Below, piece after piece: positions 48,901-63,900 of a DNA stretch of 64,000 bases. The DNA is taken from the NCBI GenBank assembly GCA_031213475.1, contig JARUPZ010000018.1, positions 6,671,680-6,735,679 of the forward strand, given 5' to 3'. Every line of letters begins with the position of its first letter. Position 1 is the first letter of the stretch. The position numbers and the translations under genes were made by a program. A model generated the notes under the pieces. The model was not told where the DNA came from and made no database searches. It was given only the letters and a program-made list of their open reading frames with translations. The DNA is from Nereocystis luetkeana (Eukaryota; Sar; Phaeophyceae; Laminariales; Laminariaceae).

Positions 48901-51900
48901 AACAAAGGCGCGAAGCGAAACAAAATGTTCCCTCCCATGGAACGATCAGTCATCACTGGGAGTTACTGGGGGTCTTGGGTAACCACGAACTACAACCACG
49001 GCAGAAATTCAAGGCCGGGTCACGACATGCGGCGACCAGTACTGGTACGAAGACTCGACTACGTATCTTCAAGGACCCACAACGACCATCCTCCTACTCG
49101 TGGACTAGCACCTACCTAGGATACAGTACTACCACCAACCTCCAGCCCACAGTAGATACGACGTGGGGACACCAGCCGGATTAATTATGTGGGTATCCTC
49201 CCCCCCTCCCAAGAGCCTTCGTTCCTTGCTACGAGTAACCGGTCTCGAACAAAGGCGCGAAGCGAAACAAAATGTTCCCTCCCATGGAACGATCAGTCAT
49301 CACTGGGAGTTACTGGGGGTCTTGGGTAACCACGAACTACAACCACGGCAGAAATTCAAGGCCGGGTCACGACATGCGGCGACCAGTACTGGTACGAAGA
49401 CTCGACTACGTATCTTCAAGGACCCACAACGACCATCCTCCTACTCGTGGACTAGCACCTACCTAGGATACAGTACTACCACCAACCTCCAGCCCACAGT
49501 AGATACGACGTGGGGACACCAGCCGGATTAATTATGTGGGTATCCTCCCCCCCTCCCAAGAGCCTTCGTTCCTTGCTACGAGTAACCGGTCTCGAACAAA
49601 GGCGCGAAGCGAAACAAAATGTTCCCTCCCATGGAACGATCAGTCATCACTGGGAGTTACTGGGGGTCTTGGGTAACCACGAACTACAACCACGGCAGAA
49701 ATTCAAGGCCGGGTCACGACATGCGGCGACCAGTACTGGTACGAAGACTCGACTACGTATCTTCAAGGACCCACAACGACCATCCTCCTACTCGTGGACT
49801 AGCACCTACCTAGGATACAGTACTACCACCAACCTCCAGCCCACAGTAGATACGACGTGGGGACACCAGCCGGATTAATTATGTGGGTATCCTCCCCCCC
49901 TCCCAAGAGCCTTCGTTCCTTGCTACGAGTAACCGGTCTCGAACAAAGGCGCGAAGCGAAACAAAATGTTCCCTCCCATGGAACGATCAGTCATCACTGG
50001 GAGTTACTGGGGGTCTTGGGTAACCACGAACTACAACCACGGCAGAAATTCAAGGCCGGGTCACGACATGCGGCGACCAGTACTGGTACGAAGACTCGAC
50101 TACGTATCTTCAAGGACCCACAACGACCATCCTCCTACTCGTGGACTAGCACCTACCTAGGATACAGTACTACCACCAACCTCCAGCCCACAGTAGATAC
50201 GACGTGGGGACACCAGCCGGATTAATTATGTGGGTATCCTCCCCCCCTCCCAAGAGCCTTCGTTCCTTGCTACGAGTAACCGGTCTCGAACAAAGGCGCG
50301 AAGCGAAACAAAATGTTCCCTCCCATGGAACGATCAGTCATCACTGGGAGTTACTGGGGGTCTTGGGTAACCACGAACTACAACCACGGCAGAAATTCAA
50401 GGCCGGGTCACGACATGCGGCGACCAGTACTGGTACGAAGACTCGACTACGTATCTTCAAGGACCCACAACGACCATCCTCCTACTCGTGGACTAGCACC
50501 TACCTAGGATACAGTACTACCACCAACCTCCAGCCCACAGTAGATACGACGTGGGGACACCAGCCGGATTAATTATGTGGGTATCCTCCCCCCCTCCCAA
50601 GAGCCTTCGTTCCTTGCTACGAGTAACCGGTCTCGAACAAAGGCGCGAAGCGAAACAAAATGTTCCCTCCCATGGAACGATCAGTCATCACTGGGAGTTA
50701 CTGGGGGTCTTGGGTAACCACGAACTACAACCACGGCAGAAATTCAAGGCCGGGTCACGACATGCGGCGACCAGTACTGGTACGAAGACTCGACTACGTA
50801 TCTTCAAGGACCCACAACGACCATCCTCCTACTCGTGGACTAGCACCTACCTAGGATACAGTACTACCACCAACCTCCAGCCCACAGTAGATACGACGTG
50901 GGGACACCAGCCGGATTAATTATGTGGGTATCCTCCCCCCCTCCCAAGAGCCTTCGTTCCTTGCTACGAGTAACCGGTCTCGAACAAAGGCGCGAAGCGA
51001 AACAAAATGTTCCCTCCCATGGAACGATCAGTCATCACTGGGAGTTACTGGGGGTCTTGGGTAACCACGAACTACAACCACGGCAGAAATTCAAGGCCGG
51101 GTCACGACATGCGGCGACCAGTACTGGTACGAAGACTCGACTACGTATCTTCAAGGACCCACAACGACCATCCTCCTACTCGTGGACTAGCACCTACCTA
51201 GGATACAGTACTACCACCAACCTCCAGCCCACAGTAGATACGACGTGGGGACACCAGCCGGATTAATTATGTGGGTATCCTCCCCCCCTCCCAAGAGCCT
51301 TCGTTCCTTGCTACGAGTAACCGGTCTCGAACAAAGGCGCGAAGCGAAACAAAATGTTCCCTCCCATGGAACGATCAGTCATCACTGGGAGTTACTGGGG
51401 GTCTTGGGTAACCACGAACTACAACCACGGCAGAAATTCAAGGCCGGGTCACGACATGCGGCGACCAGTACTGGTACGAAGACTCGACTACGTATCTTCA
51501 AGGACCCACAACGACCATCCTCCTACTCGTGGACTAGCACCTACCTAGGATACAGTACTACCACCAACCTCCAGCCCACAGTAGATACGACGTGGGGACA
51601 CCAGCCGGATTAATTATGTGGGTATCCTCCCCCCCTCCCAAGAGCCTTCGTTCCTTGCTACGAGTAACCGGTCTCGAACAAAGGCGCGAAGCGAAACAAA
51701 ATGTTCCCTCCCATGGAACGATCAGTCATCACTGGGAGTTACTGGGGGTCTTGGGTAACCACGAACTACAACCACGGCAGAAATTCAAGGCCGGGTCACG
51801 ACATGCGGCGACCAGTACTGGTACGAAGACTCGACTACGTATCTTCAAGGACCCACAACGACCATCCTCCTACTCGTGGACTAGCACCTACCTAGGATAC

Positions 51901-54900
51901 AGTACTACCACCAACCTCCAGCCCACAGTAGATACGACGTGGGGACACCAGCCGGATTAATTATGTGGGTATCCTCCCCCCCTCCCAAGAGCCTTCGTTC
52001 CTTGCTACGAGTAACCGGTCTCGAACAAAGGCGCGAAGCGAAACAAAATGTTCCCTCCCATGGAACGATCAGTCATCACTGGGAGTTACTGGGGGTCTTG
52101 GGTAACCACGAACTACAACCACGGCAGAAATTCAAGGCCGGGTCACGACATGCGGCGACCAGTACTGGTACGAAGACTCGACTACGTATCTTCAAGGACC
52201 CACAACGACCATCCTCCTACTCGTGGACTAGCACCTACCTAGGATACAGTACTACCACCAACCTCCAGCCCACAGTAGATACGACGTGGGGACACCAGCC
52301 GGATTAATTATGTGGGTATCCTCCCCCCCTCCCAAGAGCCTTCGTTCCTTGCTACGAGTAACCGGTCTCGAACAAAGGCGCGAAGCGAAACAAAATGTTC
52401 CCTCCCATGGAACGATCAGTCATCACTGGGAGTTACTGGGGGTCTTGGGTAACCACGAACTACAACCACGGCAGAAATTCAAGGCCGGGTCACGACATGC
52501 GGCGACCAGTACTGGTACGAAGACTCGACTACGTATCTTCAAGGACCCACAACGACCATCCTCCTACTCGTGGACTAGCACCTACCTAGGATACAGTACT
52601 ACCACCAACCTCCAGCCCACAGTAGATACGACGTGGGGACACCAGCCGGATTAATTATGTGGGTATCCTCCCCCCCTCCCAAGAGCCTTCGTTCCTTGCT
52701 ACGAGTAACCGGTCTCGAACAAAGGCGCGAAGCGAAACAAAATGTTCCCTCCCATGGAACGATCAGTCATCACTGGGAGTTACTGGGGGTCTTGGGTAAC
52801 CACGAACTACAACCACGGCAGAAATTCAAGGCCGGGTCACGACATGCGGCGACCAGTACTGGTACGAAGACTCGACTACGTATCTTCAAGGACCCACAAC
52901 GACCATCCTCCTACTCGTGGACTAGCACCTACCTAGGATACAGTACTACCACCAACCTCCAGCCCACAGTAGATACGACGTGGGGACACCAGCCGGATTA
53001 ATTATGTGGGTATCCTCCCCCCCTCCCAAGAGCCTTCGTTCCTTGCTACGAGTAACCGGTCTCGAACAAAGGCGCGAAGCGAAACAAAATGTTCCCTCCC
53101 ATGGAACGATCAGTCATCACTGGGAGTTACTGGGGGTCTTGGGTAACCACGAACTACAACCACGGCAGAAATTCAAGGCCGGGTCACGACATGCGGCGAC
53201 CAGTACTGGTACGAAGACTCGACTACGTATCTTCAAGGACCCACAACGACCATCCTCCTACTCGTGGACTAGCACCTACCTAGGATACAGTACTACCACC
53301 AACCTCCAGCCCACAGTAGATACGACGTGGGGACACCAGCCGGATTAATTATGTGGGTATCCTCCCCCCCTCCCAAGAGCCTTCGTTCCTTGCTACGAGT
53401 AACCGGTCTCGAACAAAGGCGCGAAGCGAAACAAAATGTTCCCTCCCATGGAACGATCAGTCATCACTGGGAGTTACTGGGGGTCTTGGGTAACCACGAA
53501 CTACAACCACGGCAGAAATTCAAGGCCGGGTCACGACATGCGGCGACCAGTACTGGTACGAAGACTCGACTACGTATCTTCAAGGACCCACAACGACCAT
53601 CCTCCTACTCGTGGACTAGCACCTACCTAGGATACAGTACTACCACCAACCTCCAGCCCACAGTAGATACGACGTGGGGACACCAGCCGGATTAATTATG
53701 TGGGTATCCTCCCCCCCTCCCAAGAGCCTTCGTTCCTTGCTACGAGTAACCGGTCTCGAACAAAGGCGCGAAGCGAAACAAAATGTTCCCTCCCATGGAA
53801 CGATCAGTCATCACTGGGAGTTACTGGGGGTCTTGGGTAACCACGAACTACAACCACGGCAGAAATTCAAGGCCGGGTCACGACATGCGGCGACCAGTAC
53901 TGGTACGAAGACTCGACTACGTATCTTCAAGGACCCACAACGACCATCCTCCTACTCGTGGACTAGCACCTACCTAGGATACAGTACTACCACCAACCTC
54001 CAGCCCACAGTAGATACGACGTGGGGACACCAGCCGGATTAATTATGTGGGTATCCTCCCCCCCTCCCAAGAGCCTTCGTTCCTTGCTACGAGTAACCGG
54101 TCTCGAACAAAGGCGCGAAGCGAAACAAAATGTTCCCTCCCATGGAACGATCAGTCATCACTGGGAGTTACTGGGGGTCTTGGGTAACCACGAACTACAA
54201 CCACGGCAGAAATTCAAGGCCGGGTCACGACATGCGGCGACCAGTACTGGTACGAAGACTCGACTACGTATCTTCAAGGACCCACAACGACCATCCTCCT
54301 ACTCGTGGACTAGCACCTACCTAGGATACAGTACTACCACCAACCTCCAGCCCACAGTAGATACGACGTGGGGACACCAGCCGGATTAATTATGTGGGTA
54401 TCCTCCCCCCCTCCCAAGAGCCTTCGTTCCTTGCTACGAGTAACCGGTCTCGAACAAAGGCGCGAAGCGAAACAAAATGTTCCCTCCCATGGAACGATCA
54501 GTCATCACTGGGAGTTACTGGGGGTCTTGGGTAACCACGAACTACAACCACGGCAGAAATTCAAGGCCGGGTCACGACATGCGGCGACCAGTACTGGTAC
54601 GAAGACTCGACTACGTATCTTCAAGGACCCACAACGACCATCCTCCTACTCGTGGACTAGCACCTACCTAGGATACAGTACTACCACCAACCTCCAGCCC
54701 ACAGTAGATACGACGTGGGGACACCAGCCGGATTAATTATGTGGGTATCCTCCCCCCCTCCCAAGAGCCTTCGTTCCTTGCTACGAGTAACCGGTCTCGA
54801 ACAAAGGCGCGAAGCGAAACAAAATGTTCCCTCCCATGGAACGATCAGTCATCACTGGGAGTTACTGGGGGTCTTGGGTAACCACGAACTACAACCACGG

Positions 54901-57900
54901 CAGAAATTCAAGGCCGGGTCACGACATGCGGCGACCAGTACTGGTACGAAGACTCGACTACGTATCTTCAAGGACCCACAACGACCATCCTCCTACTCGT
55001 GGACTAGCACCTACCTAGGATACAGTACTACCACCAACCTCCAGCCCACAGTAGATACGACGTGGGGACACCAGCCGGATTAATTATGTGGGTATCCTCC
55101 CCCCCTCCCAAGAGCCTTCGTTCCTTGCTACGAGTAACCGGTCTCGAACAAAGGCGCGAAGCGAAACAAAATGTTCCCTCCCATGGAACGATCAGTCATC
55201 ACTGGGAGTTACTGGGGGTCTTGGGTAACCACGAACTACAACCACGGCAGAAATTCAAGGCCGGGTCACGACATGCGGCGACCAGTACTGGTACGAAGAC
55301 TCGACTACGTATCTTCAAGGACCCACAACGACCATCCTCCTACTCGTGGACTAGCACCTACCTAGGATACAGTACTACCACCAACCTCCAGCCCACAGTA
55401 GATACGACGTGGGGACACCAGCCGGATTAATTATGTGGGTATCCTCCCCCCCTCCCAAGAGCCTTCGTTCCTTGCTACGAGTAACCGGTCTCGAACAAAG
55501 GCGCGAAGCGAAACAAAATGTTCCCTCCCATGGAACGATCAGTCATCACTGGGAGTTACTGGGGGTCTTGGGTAACCACGAACTACAACCACGGCAGAAA
55601 TTCAAGGCCGGGTCACGACATGCGGCGACCAGTACTGGTACGAAGACTCGACTACGTATCTTCAAGGACCCACAACGACCATCCTCCTACTCGTGGACTA
55701 GCACCTACCTAGGATACAGTACTACCACCAACCTCCAGCCCACAGTAGATACGACGTGGGGACACCAGCCGGATTAATTATGTGGGTATCCTCCCCCCCT
55801 CCCAAGAGCCTTCGTTCCTTGCTACGAGTAACCGGTCTCGAACAAAGGCGCGAAGCGAAACAAAATGTTCCCTCCCATGGAACGATCAGTCATCACTGGG
55901 AGTTACTGGGGGTCTTGGGTAACCACGAACTACAACCACGGCAGAAATTCAAGGCCGGGTCACGACATGCGGCGACCAGTACTGGTACGAAGACTCGACT
56001 ACGTATCTTCAAGGACCCACAACGACCATCCTCCTACTCGTGGACTAGCACCTACCTAGGATACAGTACTACCACCAACCTCCAGCCCACAGTAGATACG
56101 ACGTGGGGACACCAGCCGGATTAATTATGTGGGTATCCTCCCCCCCTCCCAAGAGCCTTCGTTCCTTGCTACGAGTAACCGGTCTCGAACAAAGGCGCGA
56201 AGCGAAACAAAATGTTCCCTCCCATGGAACGATCAGTCATCACTGGGAGTTACTGGGGGTCTTGGGTAACCACGAACTACAACCACGGCAGAAATTCAAG
56301 GCCGGGTCACGACATGCGGCGACCAGTACTGGTACGAAGACTCGACTACGTATCTTCAAGGACCCACAACGACCATCCTCCTACTCGTGGACTAGCACCT
56401 ACCTAGGATACAGTACTACCACCAACCTCCAGCCCACAGTAGATACGACGTGGGGACACCAGCCGGATTAATTATGTGGGTATCCTCCCCCCCTCCCAAG
56501 AGCCTTCGTTCCTTGCTACGAGTAACCGGTCTCGAACAAAGGCGCGAAGCGAAACAAAATGTTCCCTCCCATGGAACGATCAGTCATCACTGGGAGTTAC
56601 TGGGGGTCTTGGGTAACCACGAACTACAACCACGGCAGAAATTCAAGGCCGGGTCACGACATGCGGCGACCAGTACTGGTACGAAGACTCGACTACGTAT
56701 CTTCAAGGACCCACAACGACCATCCTCCTACTCGTGGACTAGCACCTACCTAGGATACAGTACTACCACCAACCTCCAGCCCACAGTAGATACGACGTGG
56801 GGACACCAGCCGGATTAATTATGTGGGATCCTCCCCCCCTCCCAAGAGCCTTCGTTCCTTGCTACGAGTAACCGGTCTCGAACAAAGGCGCGAAGCGAAA
56901 CAAAATGTTCCCTCCCATGGAACGATCAGTCATCACTGGGAGTTACTGGGGGTCTTGGGTAACCACGAACTACAACCACGGCAGAAATTCAAGGCCGGGT
57001 CACGACATGCGGCGACCAGTACTGGTACGAAGACTCGACTACGTATCTTCAAGGACCCACAACGACCATCCTCCTACTCGTGGACTAGCACCTACCTAGG
57101 ATACAGTACTACCACCAACCTCCAGCCCACAGTAGATACGACGTGGGGACACCAGCCGGATTAATTATGTGGGTATCCTCCCCCCCTCCCAAGAGCCTTC
57201 GTTCCTTGCTACGAGTAACCGGTCTCGAACAAAGGCGCGAAGCGAAACAAAATGTTCCCTCCCATGGAACGATCAGTCATCACTGGGAGTTACTGGGGGT
57301 CTTGGGTAACCACGAACTACAACCACGGCAGAAATTCAAGGCCGGGTCACGACATGCGGCGACCAGTACTGGTACGAAGACTCGACTACGTATCTTCAAG
57401 GACCCACAACGACCATCCTCCTACTCGTGGACTAGCACCTACCTAGGATACAGTACTACCACCAACCTCCAGCCCACAGTAGATACGACGTGGGGACACC
57501 AGCCGGATTAATTATGTGGGTATCCTCCCCCCCTCCCAAGAGCCTTCGTTCCTTGCTACGAGTAACCGGTCTCGAACAAAGGCGCGAAGCGAAACAAAAT
57601 GTTCCCTCCCATGGAACGATCAGTCATCACTGGGAGTTACTGGGGGTCTTGGGTAACCACGAACTACAACCACGGCAGAAATTCAAGGCCGGGTCACGAC
57701 ATGCGGCGACCAGTACTGGTACGAAGACTCGACTACGTATCTTCAAGGACCCACAACGACCATCCTCCTACTCGTGGACTAGCACCTACCTAGGATACAG
57801 TACTACCACCAACCTCCAGCCCACAGTAGATACGACGTGGGGACACCAGCCGGATTAATTATGTGGGTATCCTCCCCCCCTCCCAAGAGCCTTCGTTCCT

Positions 57901-60900
57901 TGCTACGAGTAACCGGTCTCGAACAAAGGCGCGAAGCGAAACAAAATGTTCCCTCCCATGGAACGATCAGTCATCACTGGGAGTTACTGGGGGTCTTGGG
58001 TAACCACGAACTACAACCACGGCAGAAATTCAAGGCCGGGTCACGACATGCGGCGACCAGTACTGGTACGAAGACTCGACTACGTATCTTCAAGGACCCA
58101 CAACGACCATCCTCCTACTCGTGGACTAGCACCTACCTAGGATACAGTACTACCACCAACCTCCAGCCCACAGTAGATACGACGTGGGGACACCAGCCGG
58201 ATTAATTATGTGGGTATCCTCCCCCCCTCCCAAGAGCCTTCGTTCCTTGCTACGAGTAACCGGTCTCGAACAAAGGCGCGAAGCGAAACAAAATGTTCCC
58301 TCCCATGGAACGATCAGTCATCACTGGGAGTTACTGGGGGTCTTGGGTAACCACGAACTACAACCACGGCAGAAATTCAAGGCCGGGTCACGACATGCGG
58401 CGACCAGTACTGGTACGAAGACTCGACTACGTATCTTCAAGGACCCACAACGACCATCCTCCTACTCGTGGACTAGCACCTACCTAGGATACAGTACTAC
58501 CACCAACCTCCAGCCCACAGTAGATACGACGTGGGGACACCAGCCGGATTAATTATGTGGGTATCCTCCCCCCCTCCCAAGAGCCTTCGTTCCTTGCTAC
58601 GAGTAACCGGTCTCGAACAAAGGCGCGAAGCGAAACAAAATGTTCCCTCCCATGGAACGATCAGTCATCACTGGGAGTTACTGGGGGTCTTGGGTAACCA
58701 CGAACTACAACCACGGCAGAAATTCAAGGCCGGGTCACGACATGCGGCGACCAGTACTGGTACGAAGACTCGACTACGTATCTTCAAGGACCCACAACGA
58801 CCATCCTCCTACTCGTGGACTAGCACCTACCTAGGATACAGTACTACCACCAACCTCCAGCCCACAGTAGATACGACGTGGGGACACCAGCCGGATTAAT
58901 TATGTGGGTATCCTCCCCCCCTCCCAAGAGCCTTCGTTCCTTGCTACGAGTAACCGGTCTCGAACAAAGGCGCGAAGCGAAACAAAATGTTCCCTCCCAT
59001 GGAACGATCAGTCATCACTGGGAGTTACTGGGGGTCTTGGGTAACCACGAACTACAACCACGGCAGAAATTCAAGGCCGGGTCACGACATGCGGCGACCA
59101 GTACTGGTACGAAGACTCGACTACGTATCTTCAAGGACCCACAACGACCATCCTCCTACTCGTGGACTAGCACCTACCTAGGATACAGTACTACCACCAA
59201 CCTCCAGCCCACAGTAGATACGACGTGGGGACACCAGCCGGATTAATTATGTGGGTATCCTCCCCCCCTCCCAAGAGCCTTCGTTCCTTGCTACGAGTAA
59301 CCGGTCTCGAACAAAGGCGCGAAGCGAAACAAAATGTTCCCTCCCATGGAACGATCAGTCATCACTGGGAGTTACTGGGGGTCTTGGGTAACCACGAACT
59401 ACAACCACGGCAGAAATTCAAGGCCGGGTCACGACATGCGGCGACCAGTACTGGTACGAAGACTCGACTACGTATCTTCAAGGACCCACAACGACCATCC
59501 TCCTACTCGTGGACTAGCACCTACCTAGGATACAGTACTACCACCAACCTCCAGCCCACAGTAGATACGACGTGGGGACACCAGCCGGATTAATTATGTG
59601 GGTATCCTCCCCCCCTCCCAAGAGCCTTCGTTCCTTGCTACGAGTAACCGGTCTCGAACAAAGGCGCGAAGCGAAACAAAATGTTCCCTCCCATGGAACG
59701 ATCAGTCATCACTGGGAGTTACTGGGGGTCTTGGGTAACCACGAACTACAACCACGGCAGAAATTCAAGGCCGGGTCACGACATGCGGCGACCAGTACTG
59801 GTACGAAGACTCGACTACGTATCTTCAAGGACCCACAACGACCATCCTCCTACTCGTGGACTAGCACCTACCTAGGATACAGTACTACCACCAACCTCCA
59901 GCCCACAGTAGATACGACGTGGGGACACCAGCCGGATTAATTATGTGGGTATCCTCCCCCCCTCCCAAGAGCCTTCGTTCCTTGCTACGAGTAACCGGTC
60001 TCGAACAAAGGCGCGAAGCGAAACAAAATGTTCCCTCCCATGGAACGATCAGTCATCACTGGGAGTTACTGGGGGTCTTGGGTAACCACGAACTACAACC
60101 ACGGCAGAAATTCAAGGCCGGGTCACGACATGCGGCGACCAGTACTGGTACGAAGACTCGACTACGTATCTTCAAGGACCCACAACGACCATCCTCCTAC
60201 TCGTGGACTAGCACCTACCTAGGATACAGTACTACCACCAACCTCCAGCCCACAGTAGATACGACGTGGGGACACCAGCCGGATTAATTATGTGGGTATC
60301 CTCCCCCCCTCCCAAGAGCCTTCGTTCCTTGCTACGAGTAACCGGTCTCGAACAAAGGCGCGAAGCGAAACAAAATGTTCCCTCCCATGGAACGATCAGT
60401 CATCACTGGGAGTTACTGGGGGTCTTGGGTAACCACGAACTACAACCACGGCAGAAATTCAAGGCCGGGTCACGACATGCGGCGACCAGTACTGGTACGA
60501 AGACTCGACTACGTATCTTCAAGGACCCACAACGACCATCCTCCTACTCGTGGACTAGCACCTACCTAGGATACAGTACTACCACCAACCTCCAGCCCAC
60601 AGTAGATACGACGTGGGGACACCAGCCGGATTAATTATGTGGGTATCCTCCCCCCCTCCCAAGAGCCTTCGTTCCTTGCTACGAGTAACCGGTCTCGAAC
60701 AAAGGCGCGAAGCGAAACAAAATGTTCCCTCCCATGGAACGATCAGTCATCACTGGGAGTTACTGGGGGTCTTGGGTAACCACGAACTACAACCACGGCA
60801 GAAATTCAAGGCCGGGTCACGACATGCGGCGACCAGTACTGGTACGAAGACTCGACTACGTATCTTCAAGGACCCACAACGACCATCCTCCTACTCGTGG

Positions 60901-63900
60901 ACTAGCACCTACCTAGGATACAGTACTACCACCAACCTCCAGCCCACAGTAGATACGACGTGGGGACACCAGCCGGATTAATTATGTGGGTATCCTCCCC
61001 CCCTCCCAAGAGCCTTCGTTCCTTGCTACGAGTAACCGGTCTCGAACAAAGGCGCGAAGCGAAACAAAATGTTCCCTCCCATGGAACGATCAGTCATCAC
61101 TGGGAGTTACTGGGGGTCTTGGGTAACCACGAACTACAACCACGGCAGAAATTCAAGGCCGGGTCACGACATGCGGCGACCAGTACTGGTACGAAGACTC
61201 GACTACGTATCTTCAAGGACCCACAACGACCATCCTCCTACTCGTGGACTAGCACCTACCTAGGATACAGTACTACCACCAACCTCCAGCCCACAGTAGA
61301 TACGACGTGGGGACACCAGCCGGATTAATTATGTGGGTATCCTCCCCCCCTCCCAAGAGCCTTCGTTCCTTGCTACGAGTAACCGGTCTCGAACAAAGGC
61401 GCGAAGCGAAACAAAATGTTCCCTCCCATGGAACGATCAGTCATCACTGGGAGTTACTGGGGGTCTTGGGTAACCACGAACTACAACCACGGCAGAAATT
61501 CAAGGCCGGGTCACGACATGCGGCGACCAGTACTGGTACGAAGACTCGACTACGTATCTTCAAGGACCCACAACGACCATCCTCCTACTCGTGGACTAGC
61601 ACCTACCTAGGATACAGTACTACCACCAACCTCCAGCCCACAGTAGATACGACGTGGGGACACCAGCCGGATTAATTATGTGGGTATCCTCCCCCCCTCC
61701 CAAGAGCCTTCGTTCCTTGCTACGAGTAACCGGTCTCGAACAAAGGCGCGAAGCGAAACAAAATGTTCCCTCCCATGGAACGATCAGTCATCACTGGGAG
61801 TTACTGGGGGTCTTGGGTAACCACGAACTACAACCACGGCAGAAATTCAAGGCCGGGTCACGACATGCGGCGACCAGTACTGGTACGAAGACTCGACTAC
61901 GTATCTTCAAGGACCCACAACGACCATCCTCCTACTCGTGGACTAGCACCTACCTAGGATACAGTACTACCACCAACCTCCAGCCCACAGTAGATACGAC
62001 GTGGGGACACCAGCCGGATTAATTATGTGGGTATCCTCCCCCCCTCCCAAGAGCCTTCGTTCCTTGCTACGAGTAACCGGTCTCGAACAAAGGCGCGAAG
62101 CGAAACAAAATGTTCCCTCCCATGGAACGATCAGTCATCACTGGGAGTTACTGGGGGTCTTGGGTAACCACGAACTACAACCACGGCAGAAATTCAAGGC
62201 CGGGTCACGACATGCGGCGACCAGTACTGGTACGAAGACTCGACTACGTATCTTCAAGGACCCACAACGACCATCCTCCTACTCGTGGACTAGCACCTAC
62301 CTAGGATACAGTACTACCACCAACCTCCAGCCCACAGTAGATACGACGTGGGGACACCAGCCGGATTAATTATGTGGGTATCCTCCCCCCCTCCCAAGAG
62401 CCTTCGTTCCTTGCTACGAGTAACCGGTCTCGAACAAAGGCGCGAAGCGAAACAAAATGTTCCCTCCCATGGAACGATCAGTCATCACTGGGAGTTACTG
62501 GGGGTCTTGGGTAACCACGAACTACAACCACGGCAGAAATTCAAGGCCGGGTCACGACATGCGGCGACCAGTACTGGTACGAAGACTCGACTACGTATCT
62601 TCAAGGACCCACAACGACCATCCTCCTACTCGTGGACTAGCACCTACCTAGGATACAGTACTACCACCAACCTCCAGCCCACAGTAGATACGACGTGGGG
62701 ACACCAGCCGGATTAATTATGTGGGTATCCTCCCCCCCTCCCAAGAGCCTTCGTTCCTTGCTACGAGTAACCGGTCTCGAACAAAGGCGCGAAGCGAAAC
62801 AAAATGTTCCCTCCCATGGAACGATCAGTCATCACTGGGAGTTACTGGGGGTCTTGGGTAACCACGAACTACAACCACGGCAGAAATTCAAGGCCGGGTC
62901 ACGACATGCGGCGACCAGTACTGGTACGAAGACTCGACTACGTATCTTCAAGGACCCACAACGACCATCCTCCTACTCGTGGACTAGCACCTACCTAGGA
63001 TACAGTACTACCACCAACCTCCAGCCCACAGTAGATACGACGTGGGGACACCAGCCGGATTAATTATGTGGGTATCCTCCCCCCCTCCCAAGAGCCTTCG
63101 TTCCTTGCTACGAGTAACCGGTCTCGAACAAAGGCGCGAAGCGAAACAAAATGTTCCCTCCCATGGAACGATCAGTCATCACTGGGAGTTACTGGGGGTC
63201 TTGGGTAACCACGAACTACAACCACGGCAGAAATTCAAGGCCGGGTCACGACATGCGGCGACCAGTACTGGTACGAAGACTCGACTACGTATCTTCAAGG
63301 ACCCACAACGACCATCCTCCTACTCGTGGACTAGCACCTACCTAGGATACAGTACTACCACCAACCTCCAGCCCACAGTAGATACGACGTGGGGACACCA
63401 GCCGGATTAATTATGTGGGTATCCTCCCCCCCTCCCAAGAGCCTTCGTTCCTTGCTACGAGTAACCGGTCTCGAACAAAGGCGCGAAGCGAAACAAAATG
63501 TTCCCTCCCATGGAACGATCAGTCATCACTGGGAGTTACTGGGGGTCTTGGGTAACCACGAACTACAACCACGGCAGAAATTCAAGGCCGGGTCACGACA
63601 TGCGGCGACCAGTACTGGTACGAAGACTCGACTACGTATCTTCAAGGACCCACAACGACCATCCTCCTACTCGTGGACTAGCACCTACCTAGGATACAGT
63701 ACTACCACCAACCTCCAGCCCACAGTAGATACGACGTGGGGACACCAGCCGGATTAATTATGTGGGTATCCTCCCCCCCTCCCAAGAGCCTTCGTTCCTT
63801 GCTACGAGTAACCGGTCTCGAACAAAGGCGCGAAGCGAAACAAAATGTTCCCTCCCATGGAACGATCAGTCATCACTGGGAGTTACTGGGGGTCTTGGGT

